Shown here: positions 1-6,215 of the stretch, piece after piece
Numbering within the stretch: the first letter of the stretch is position 1
Layout: each line of letters opens with the position of its first letter
Notes under the pieces: generated by a model
What the model was told of the DNA's origin: nothing
Seen by the model: the letters and a program-made list of their open reading frames with translations, nothing else
The model's database searches: none
From: Spirochaetales bacterium
Lineage (GTDB): Bacteria > Spirochaetota > Spirochaetia > JABEVK01
NCBI GenBank assembly: GCA_013043995.1
Contig: JABEVL010000180.1
Coordinates: forward strand, 1-8,262
Direction: 5' to 3'
Length of the DNA: 8,262 nt
Position numbers and translations under genes: made by a program

Positions 1-468
1 CCTTCAGTCTTCAGGAAACTGACCGTCGAGGACAACATACTGTCGATTCTTGAGACCAGAAAAGACTTGGACAAACCGCGCCGTTCGGCCCTCTTGGAGA
101 ATCTTTTGGAAGAACTCGGTATCGCCCGCCTCCGGAAACAGCAGGCGTTTACCCTTTCGGGAGGAGAACGGCGCCGAACAGAGATCGCTCGCGCCCTTGC
201 CATTGAGCCGCATTTTTTGCTCCTCGACGAGCCGTTCGCCGGTATCGACCCCATTGCCGTCCACGACATTAAAGCCATTATCCGGCTTTTGGCCGAAAAG
301 GGCATCGGGGTTCTCATCACCGATCACAACGTCCGGGACACCCTCGATATCACCCAGCGCGCCTTCATCATCAACGTCGGCCAGATCCTCACGTCAGGAA
401 CCCAGCAAGAGATCCTCAACGATGATTTGGCACGCCAGATTTACCTCGGCGACCATTTCCGACTGTAG
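1..468 (+). CDS. lptB: LptB, ATP-binding protein of the lipopolysaccharide export ABC transporter (3' part only)
   Basis: This is the C-terminal 155 residues of LptB. With LptF/LptG it forms the cytoplasmic ATPase that extracts lipopolysaccharide from the inner membrane and pushes it along the LptC-LptA-LptD bridge. The open frame enters from the window edge, so the Walker A and Q-loop region (roughly 85 residues by comparison with E. coli LptB) lies upstream. Visible in order are a FRKLTVEDNI segment right after the Q-loop, the ABC signature LSGGERRR (fragment residues 52-59), Walker B FLLLDEPFAGIDP (72-84), the switch histidine in TDHNVR (residue 109), and a C-terminus ending YLGDHFRL, which closely matches the YLGEDFRL ending of E. 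coli LptB. LSGGERRR with DEPFAGIDP separates LptB from amino-acid (LivF-type) ATPases. TTG at 67 is not a credible start because homology continues upstream. The stop lies inside the 3' end of the convergent kinase gene. Confidence in the family is very high. Confidence 0.96.
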   Translation, partial: PSVFRKLTVEDNILSILETRKDLDKPRRSALLENLLEELGIARLRKQQAFTLSGGERRRTEIARALAIEPHFLLLDEPFAGIDPIAVHDIKAIIRLLAEKGIGVLITDHNVRDTLDITQRAFIINVGQILTSGTQQEILNDDLARQIYLGDHFRL

Positions 469-3461
469 GTTTCTCCAATGGCGATTTTAAGCTCATCAGC
501 TGTGAAGGGTTTGTGAAGAACCCGAACTGAAGCCGCATTCACAAGGTCGCTGACACCCTCATCGTAACCGCTCGTGATCAAGACGGCTTGTCCGGGGCGC
601 ATTTCCAAAAGACGGGCCAGAGTCTGAGCGCCGTTCATTCCCGGCATGTTCATGTCCAAGATGACCAGGTCAGGAACCGCACCCTCACGCAGTTTTTCGA
701 GGGCTTCGCTCCCGCCGGGAACGCACACGGGGCGGTGGCCCAGGAGCGTGAGCAACTCCAACATGGTTTCTCGGATGAGGGGGTCGTCGTCCACCACCAT
801 GACATCAAGCGGTTCAATCGTCTGCACCTGACCCGAAAATACTTTTTCGGGACGGGTGGACACCAACCGATCAGCGGGAAAGCTCAACCTGACGGTTGTT
901 CCCTTCCCCAGACGGCTTTCTAGAAGCAGGGTACCTCCGTGGGCCCGCATCGTTCCAAAGGCTTGCGCCAAACCCAACCCCGTTCCCTTCCCCATCGGTT
1001 TTGTCGTGAAAAAGGGATCAACAGCCTTTGCAAGCACTTCGGGCGACATGCCGATCCCCGTGTCGCAGACACAGACTTCAAGGTTTTTTTCCGAAGTTTT
1101 TTTGGTGCGGAGGGTGAGGATTCCTCCTTCGGGCATGGCGTCAAAAGCGTTGACGCACAGGTTCATCAACGTGTGGCTCAGGGCCCCGCCGTCGCCCCTG
1201 AGCATCGGAAGACCGTCGTCCAATTCCGTTACGATTTGGAGTCTTTGGAACGTGGTGTGCCGCAGAAGGTCCACAACCTCGTTCACTAGGGCGTTCATGT
1301 CCAGCAGGCTTTCCTCTTGGAGTTCTTTACGGGCAAAGTACATCAGCCCCTTGATCACGCTCCGTCCCCTGAGGCAGGCCTGAATGATCGTGTTGATCGT
1401 CGGCTCAGAAGAAGCCGGGGTTCCTGTTTTAAGACTCGACGCGGCGCCCAGGATGGCTCCCAGCACGTTGTTCAGGTCGTGGGCGATTCCTCCCGCCAAG
1501 CTTCCCAGGCTTTCGAGTTTTTGGGACTGGGCCAACTGTTCGTGTAAAATCTTCTGCTGTTTTTCCACCAGGGCATTTTGTTTTTCCAATTCGAGGTGAT
1601 CCAGGGCAAACGAAACATCACCCACGGCTTCTTCCACGAGACTAATTTCTTCGGTACGAAAGAAATCTTTTTCTGCGGAATAAACCATCAGTCCTCCGAT
1701 GATCCGCCCTCCTTTCCAAAGGGGGAAAGTGGCGCTCGATTGAAAACCGCATCTTTCGGCTTCTGCCCGCCACGGCGCAAACCCCTGGGAATCCAAAAGA
1801 TCATTCACCACGACGGGCCGCCCCTCGCGCAGGGCTCTGCCCGTGGGGCCTCGGCCTTCGGGCGTGTCGTCGCTGCGGACGCGGATTTTCTTGAGGTAAC
1901 CGTCGACGTCCCCAAACTGGGCAGCGATCGAAATCTCGTGAGTCACTGGATCGTCCCAGCCGATCCAGGCCAGTTTGAAACCACCGAACTCCACAAGCGC
2001 CTGGCAGACCTGTTCCAGGATGACTTCGGTTTCTCGTGCTCGTGAAACGGCCTGATTGATCTGAGAAAGGGCGTGGTACAGGCGGGTCATCCGTTGCAGG
2101 GCAGCTTCTTTGGCACGAAATTCCGTGAACTCGCGTGTGATTGAAAGAAGGCAGAGCTCGCCGGAAACCGTGATCAGGCTGGCCGACATGAGGCCGATCA
2201 GGATACTGCCGTCCTTTCGGCGAAACGGGGCTTCAAAAGCCTCGGCCCACCCCTCTTTTCTGAGCAGCTCCATCATCCGGTTCCGATCTTCCAGGCTGAC
2301 CCAGATTCCTAAATCGCCCGGAAAAGTGGAACGCCCGATCACCTCTTGGGCGCTCCATCCCGTCATTCGGGTAAAACCCACGTTGACTTCCAGATAAACC
2401 CCGTCGGCAAACCTGTTGATCTGGATTGCGTCGGGGCTGAGCCGGAAGGCTTTGGAAAACTTCTCTTCAGACAGACTCAAGGCCTCAAAGGCCCTAGCTC
2501 TTTGGGATTCGAGGTCAAGGTGGTCGAGAGCAAACGAAATATCCGCCGAAGTCTCCCTCAGGAGAGAGACTTCTTCAGGCGCAAAGGCCTCGTTTTCAAC
2601 CGTGTAGACGACAAGGGCACCCACCACTTTTTGATTACAGAACAGGGGAAAAGCTGCTGCTGAGGCTAAACCCAGCTTGAGCATCTCCTGCCTCCAAGGA
2701 CTAGTCCGCGGGTCGCCCCCCAAATCGTGAATAACCTGCACAAGCCCCGTTCTGATGGCAAGCCCCACGGCACCGTTTCCAGCGGGTGTGTCATCACTCC
2801 GCCGCGGTGAGCGGTCAACAAAACCCGTGGCGTCGCCGTACTTGGCGGCCACGTCCAGATGCGGCTGGTCGGGACCTCCCCAGGCGACCCAGGCCAAGGA
2901 AAAATGGCCGGTTTCTACCATGGAACGGCAGATCCCGTTCAAGAGGACCCCCTGATCGTTCACTCGAACCAGCAGCTGATTGACTTCGGCCAAAACTGAG
3001 TACAGCCGGGTCATCCGTTCGAGAGCGAGACTCTGGTGGTGCTGAACAGTGATGTCCTGAATGATCCCGGTCAGGACCATGGGACGACCATCGTGACGGT
3101 GAAGAATCTTTCCACGCCCGTGGATCCAACGGGTTTCTCCGTCGCAGGGACGAATGATGGGGTATTTCCAGTCAAAATTGATCCCAGCTTGAACGACCTG
3201 CTCCACATGAAGACGTAGAGCCTCCCGGTGGCGGTCAACCACAAGGTCCATCCATCCCAAAAGATTCCGAGGATAATCCGGCCCTATGCCCAGAATCTCG
3301 TCCAGCGCCTGACTGCCTTCCCAACGGTCTTGGCCGATCACCCAGGTGTAGATTCCCACAGCAGCAGCTTGCTGCGCTTCCAGCCAAGCCGCACCTTCCT
3401 GTCCAAGGGGAAGTCGAGAAGTTCCGATTTGTCCGATATTGGGATCGTCTTTTGGCATCAC
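441..3461 (-). CDS. Soluble hybrid sensor histidine kinase / response regulator (PAS-GAF-PAS-GAF-HisKA-HATPase-REC)
   Basis: A 1006-residue orphan hybrid kinase with no membrane segment, so it probably senses a cytoplasmic signal. Order: PAS about 25-140; GAF 149-318; PAS about 326-450; GAF 457-626; short helical linker; HisKA with phospho-accepting His661 in GGIAHDLNN; N-box around Asn767/Asn771; G1 box DTGIGM (800-805); F-box PFFTTK (816-821); G2 box GKGTGLGL (824-831); receiver domain with acidic triad Asp891-893, phospho-acceptor Asp936 (LDMNMPGMNG), Ser964 and Lys984 in HKPF. All catalytic residues look intact. Autophosphorylation at His661 and transfer to Asp936 are known for the family; the output partner is unknown. 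The track start is GTG at 3461, but the adjacent ATG at 3458 is better spaced from the GGTGAG upstream and may be the true start. A TATAAT promoter lies just upstream. The 3' end runs 28 bp into lptB on the opposite strand. The ligand cannot be predicted from the GAF or PAS sequences. Confidence 0.93.
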   Translation of the reverse strand: MMPKDDPNIGQIGTSRLPLGQEGAAWLEAQQAAAVGIYTWVIGQDRWEGSQALDEILGIGPDYPRNLLGWMDLVVDRHREALRLHVEQVVQAGINFDWKYPIIRPCDGETRWIHGRGKILHRHDGRPMVLTGIIQDITVQHHQSLALERMTRLYSVLAEVNQLLVRVNDQGVLLNGICRSMVETGHFSLAWVAWGGPDQPHLDVAAKYGDATGFVDRSPRRSDDTPAGNGAVGLAIRTGLVQVIHDLGGDPRTSPWRQEMLKLGLASAAAFPLFCNQKVVGALVVYTVENEAFAPEEVSLLRETSADISFALDHLDLESQRARAFEALSLSEEKFSKAFRLSPDAIQINRFADGVYLEVNVGFTRMTGWSAQEVIGRSTFPGDLGIWVSLEDRNRMMELLRKEGWAEAFEAPFRRKDGSILIGLMSASLITVSGELCLLSITREFTEFRAKEAALQRMTRLYHALSQINQAVSRARETEVILEQVCQALVEFGGFKLAWIGWDDPVTHEISIAAQFGDVDGYLKKIRVRSDDTPEGRGPTGRALREGRPVVVNDLLDSQGFAPWRAEAERCGFQSSATFPLWKGGRIIGGLMVYSAEKDFFRTEEISLVEEAVGDVSFALDHLELEKQNALVEKQQKILHEQLAQSQKLESLGSLAGGIAHDLNNVLGAILGAASSLKTGTPASSEPTINTIIQACLRGRSVIKGLMYFARKELQEESLLDMNALVNEVVDLLRHTTFQRLQIVTELDDGLPMLRGDGGALSHTLMNLCVNAFDAMPEGGILTLRTKKTSEKNLEVCVCDTGIGMSPEVLAKAVDPFFTTKPMGKGTGLGLAQAFGTMRAHGGTLLLESRLGKGTTVRLSFPADRLVSTRPEKVFSGQVQTIEPLDVMVVDDDPLIRETMLELLTLLGHRPVCVPGGSEALEKLREGAVPDLVILDMNMPGMNGAQTLARLLEMRPGQAVLITSGYDEGVSDLVNAASVRVLHKPFTADELKIAIGETYSRKWSPR
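1584..3017 (-). repeat. Internal duplication of the PAS-GAF module within the hybrid kinase (GAF copies at 2508-3017 and 1584-2093)
   Basis: Residues 149-318 and 457-626 of the kinase align over 170 positions without a gap. By hand count about 73 residues are identical (about 43 percent). Both copies begin RMTRLY, contain RSDDTP and a conserved APWR/SPWR element, and end SFALDHLDLE or SFALDHLELE. The copies are offset by exactly 308 residues at both ends. At DNA level the junctions are still alike, with gggtcatccgtt at the start of both copies. A PAS domain precedes each copy, but the two PAS domains are much more diverged, so the whole PAS-GAF module may have duplicated. Confidence 0.9.
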
Positions 3462-3477
3462 CTCACCGCTTAGCTAA

Positions 3478-3506
3478 ATTATACGGCAATCCATGTAAGA
3501 TTTCAT
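3478..3506 (-). promoter_or_regulatory. Predicted housekeeping promoter of the hybrid kinase gene
   Basis: On the minus strand a perfect TATAAT (-10, 3478-3483) follows ATGAAA (-35, 3501-3506, four of six matches to TTGACA) with a 17-base spacer. Transcription would start near 3471, giving a leader of only about 10-13 bases before the GTG/ATG start, just enough for the GGTGAG ribosome binding sequence. The kinase can therefore be expressed independently of the upstream diguanylate cyclase gene. No hairpin-plus-T-run separates the two genes, so read-through is also possible. Confidence 0.65.
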
Positions 3507-3551
3507 TTAAATCGACCAAGCTCTGGCCCGCCGTTCCTATGGATGAAAAAA

Positions 3552-5471
3552 CTAGTTTCTGACCTGTGTCCAGGAAAAATACTTTTTATCCGCTGAAAGA
3601 ACATGCTCCCTCATCACCTTCACAAACAAAAAATCAAAAAAATCACGTGCTGGAGCCTTGCCTTGAGTTGTCCGGTCGCGAAGTGTGTTTGCTTTTGTCA
3701 TTAAGTCCTGATGAATGAGGGCATGAGCCTCTGCTCCTGGATATCCCAGTTCATTCAGAATTTTCTCTTCGTCGTCAAAATGTTTTTTCAGTTTTCCCAG
3801 AACGAAGTCGAATTCCTGCAGAAAATCGGGGGTATTCGTCTTTAAAAAGGCTCGATTCACCAGCTTGCTGACAAGCTGCAAAAGCTCGCGGTGCTCCGTG
3901 TCGATCGTGTCGTCTCCCGAATTCCAGGCAGCATTCCACCCAATTTGAAGAAGTTCAGGCTGAACCTGATCCTGCACGTTAAAGACGACAATTTGGTCCC
4001 TCCCGCCATTTTTTGCCTGATAGAGGGCTTTGTCAGACCTCTCCAAAAGATCGTCCAGACTATCGATGTTCACGTCGAGCTGACAGACACCGACACTGAT
4101 GCTGAAAAGGCTTTCCCGTAGTTTTTCCCGGATTCGGTTCAGCACCACTAAAGACTGCTCGGCGGTGGTTTCAGGAAAAAGGATCACAAACTCATCGCCG
4201 CCTAACCGCGCAACAAAATCGATTTCACGGATGCAGGCCCGGCATTCTTTGGCCAGCAGAACTAGGGCACTGTCCCCGGCCGCGTGCCCCAGGTTGTCAT
4301 TGATATTTTTAAAGTGGTCGATGTCGAACTGGGCCAAAGTGAGGGGAAGGTGGCGGCGAACTGCCCGCTTGAGTTCCTGTTCTCCGAGGTCGAGGAATCT
4401 CCGCCTATTTGCCAAACCTGTCAGAGCATCGGTCGTCGCCAACGTAAATAATTCTTTTTCAAGTTGAACCCGTTCTGAAATGTCTTTGACAACGCTGAGA
4501 ATGTAGGGCTTTTCATCCAGACGGATCAGAGTACTCGACATGGACCCTGTGAAAGTTTTTCCGTTTTTTTTCCTGAAAGTGAATGTTTGCTCACGGGAGA
4601 CCCTTCTCTCACGGATCTGCCTTACCATGGCTTCACGATCTGATAAATCGTGCCATAAACGTAGTTCCAAAGTGCTTTTTCCCAAGGCCTCCTGAGCCGT
4701 GTACCCGGTCAGGGCTTTCATCGCTTCGTTGATCTTAACATAAACGCCAGTTTCGAGTTCTGTGATCATGACGGCATCGGGATGCGCGTCGAAAATCCGC
4801 TCAAAGTTTTCTTGGGCCGACTTTGCATCTTCTGAAAGCCTGAGGTTTACCATCAGGATGTAACCCATCGTCATCAAGGTGGTGAGAGCCAAGGTGATAA
4901 AGTAGGTGAGCGTTTGAGTCTCATAAAACAAACTCACGAAAGGTTTATCCAAGAAAAAAAAGAGGCCCAGACGAATCAGAAAGTACAGCGCGTTGGCCCC
5001 CGTAACCCAAGCCAGAAAAATGAGCAATTTTCGGACTGCCAGATTTCTGCCCTTCAAAAAGGAGAACGCAGCCAAGGAAGAGAAAACAAAATCAAAAAAA
5101 GAGATGCCCAGGGCCCTCATAAAAAGGCTGGAAAAAATGAGGGTGAACAGGACAAACCATGCGCTCAGAGCAAGGGCCGCCAAACCCAGAATTTTCCAGG
5201 GCACAGGAACGCCAAGAAAGCTCCAAATTCCGACGTTGAGCGAAAGCAAGCCGGCACCGAACAACAGGTTGGCCGCAATCGTGGCGAGCCCCCACCAGGG
5301 TGTGGCCGTCTGAAAAAGGACCAGGACAAAGCCAGCCCCCACCAACGCCATCGACCAAGCCCACCACGGTGAATCCCCGCGTGCCTTGGCGATCAAAAAT
5401 TGACCGAAAAGCGTCCCTGCCTGGACAAGGTTGACCAAACCGACGAGTAAAGCTACGGCCTGGACACTCAC
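3552..5471 (-). CDS. Seven-helix membrane diguanylate cyclase with PAS, GGDEF and C-terminal hemerythrin domain
   Basis: A 639-residue inner-membrane protein predicted to make cyclic di-GMP. Seven hydrophobic helices fill about residues 5-209 and match no sensor family I can name. A PAS domain follows (about 220-335), then a short signalling helix into the GGDEF domain: DALTGLANRR (348-357), metal and substrate residues in FDIDHFKNIND (Asp383, Asn391), active-site GGDEF (424-428) and an allosteric inhibitory site R415-E-I-D418 five residues upstream. The active site is intact and product feedback is likely. The C-terminus (about 508-635) is a hemerythrin domain with all seven di-iron ligands at normal spacing: His527, His564, Glu568, His583, His587, His623, Asp628. 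Such domains bind oxygen and respond to redox state, so O2 or NO control of cyclase activity is inferred. Start GTG 5471 is the only option that keeps helix 1; a stop lies seven codons upstream. The ribosome binding site is weak (AAGG, 10 bases away). Confidence 0.93.
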   Translation of the reverse strand: MSVQAVALLVGLVNLVQAGTLFGQFLIAKARGDSPWWAWSMALVGAGFVLVLFQTATPWWGLATIAANLLFGAGLLSLNVGIWSFLGVPVPWKILGLAALALSAWFVLFTLIFSSLFMRALGISFFDFVFSSLAAFSFLKGRNLAVRKLLIFLAWVTGANALYFLIRLGLFFFLDKPFVSLFYETQTLTYFITLALTTLMTMGYILMVNLRLSEDAKSAQENFERIFDAHPDAVMITELETGVYVKINEAMKALTGYTAQEALGKSTLELRLWHDLSDREAMVRQIRERRVSREQTFTFRKKNGKTFTGSMSSTLIRLDEKPYILSVVKDISERVQLEKELFTLATTDALTGLANRRRFLDLGEQELKRAVRRHLPLTLAQFDIDHFKNINDNLGHAAGDSALVLLAKECRACIREIDFVARLGGDEFVILFPETTAEQSLVVLNRIREKLRESLFSISVGVCQLDVNIDSLDDLLERSDKALYQAKNGGRDQIVVFNVQDQVQPELLQIGWNAAWNSGDDTIDTEHRELLQLVSKLVNRAFLKTNTPDFLQEFDFVLGKLKKHFDDEEKILNELGYPGAEAHALIHQDLMTKANTLRDRTTQGKAPARDFFDFLFVKVMREHVLSADKKYFSWTQVRN

Positions 5472-5555
5472 AAAAAAACGGCCTTGCGTTTAACAGGATA
5501 GGTCGAAAAAGCCATACGTGAAATATCGCATAAAAGAAGCCCGAATTCCAGAAAT

Positions 5556-5595
5556 TAAAAAGGGTCTGAGTGCTTGATCGGCGTTCTCAGACCCT
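5556..5595 (-). terminator. Intrinsic terminator downstream of leuD
   Basis: On the minus strand a perfect 10-bp stem (AGGGTCTGAG pairing with CTCAGACCCT, arms at 5586-5595 and 5561-5570) encloses a 15-base loop. The stem ends in a T and is followed by four more T residues and AATTT. It begins 19 bases after the leuD stop. It should end the leuCD transcript and insulate the diguanylate cyclase gene from leucine-operon transcription. The plus-strand reading has no T-run after the stem, so it is not clearly bidirectional. Confidence 0.9.
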
Positions 5596-5614
5596 AGTTC
5601 AAAAAGTTTGTTTC

Positions 5615-6205
5615 TTAGAGGTAGCCGAGTTTTTGCGCCGTCGCCTTGACCTTGTCGGCGTTCGCCAGCAGGAGGGCCGTGCTGTCCCAAGTTCCCTCGA
5701 CGAGGGCTTTGCGGCGCGATTCGGGCAACTTCACGGGCACCACCAGGGAACCTGCCTGGACGCTCATGCTTTCCAGATCGACGTTAAACTCGGTCTGGGG
5801 TTCGTCTTTGGCGAGCTTTTGAAGCTTGGCGACGTCCTCTTTTGAGGCTACCAGCGCCGGGGTTCCGAGCATGACACAGTTACCGGCAAAAATTTCGGCA
5901 AAGCTTTCGGCGACAATCGCCCGAATTCCCCAGCGCACCAAGGACTGCGGAGCGTGTTCCCGCGAGCTGCCGCAACCGAAATTGACATTGCCCAGCAGGA
6001 TGGAAGCCCCCTGGTACTCGGGACGGTTAAACGGATGGTCTTTTTTGGAACCGTCAGCGTTAAAGCGTTCGTCGTAAAACGGGTAGTTTCCCATTTTACT
6101 GAAGGTTATTTCCTTCAGGTAACGGGCGGGGATGATGCGGTCGGTGTCAATGTCGTCGCCGACGACGGGCACGGCGCGGCCTTTGATGTGGATGACTTTT
6201 GACAT
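5615..6205 (-). CDS. leuD: 3-isopropylmalate dehydratase small subunit
   Basis: LeuD, 196 residues and full length for the family, is the swivelling small subunit that completes the active site of isopropylmalate isomerase (2-isopropylmalate to 3-isopropylmalate, step two of leucine synthesis; cytoplasmic). Diagnostic stretches are GDDIDTDRIIPARYL near the N-terminus, YQGASILLGNVNFGCGSSREHAP in the middle (the swivel-domain substrate loop; the GCGSSREHAP core is the family signature) and FAEIFAGNCVMLG. The C-terminal GTWD...ANADKVKATAQKL region is typical of the longer LeuD type. The ATG start is supported by AGGAG at 6213-6217, seven bases upstream. That site overlaps the leuC stop codon, so translation is probably coupled. 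leuC ends only 10 bases before the start. A strong terminator follows the gene, so leuA and leuB must be transcribed elsewhere. Confidence 0.97.
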   Translation of the reverse strand: MSKVIHIKGRAVPVVGDDIDTDRIIPARYLKEITFSKMGNYPFYDERFNADGSKKDHPFNRPEYQGASILLGNVNFGCGSSREHAPQSLVRWGIRAIVAESFAEIFAGNCVMLGTPALVASKEDVAKLQKLAKDEPQTEFNVDLESMSVQAGSLVVPVKLPESRRKALVEGTWDSTALLLANADKVKATAQKLGYL

Positions 6206-6215
6206 AAAGATTCTC

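Noticed and set aside
50..490. Plus-strand frame of 146 codons at the left edge
   Set aside because: It overlaps lptB in another frame; the lptB frame carries the conserved ABC motifs and this one is Ser/Arg-rich with no motif.
1578..2045. Plus-strand frame of 155 codons
   Set aside because: Shadow of the second GAF domain of the kinase, with no recognisable domain.
3507..3551. Possible terminator after the diguanylate cyclase gene, because a T-run follows its stop codon
   Set aside because: No GC-rich hairpin precedes the T-run; the only local palindrome, AAACTAGTTT, has no loop and few GC pairs.
4914..5372. Open plus-strand frame of 152 codons
   Set aside because: It lies antisense to the membrane helices of the diguanylate cyclase, is unusually rich in Lys, Gln and Arg as expected from the complement of hydrophobic codons, and has no family motif.
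5528..5541. GG-N10-GC sigma-54-like pattern on the minus strand upstream of the diguanylate cyclase
   Set aside because: Only the invariant dinucleotides and two other consensus bases match; the rest of the consensus is absent and such patterns are common by chance. No good sigma-70 promoter was found in 5472-5550 either.
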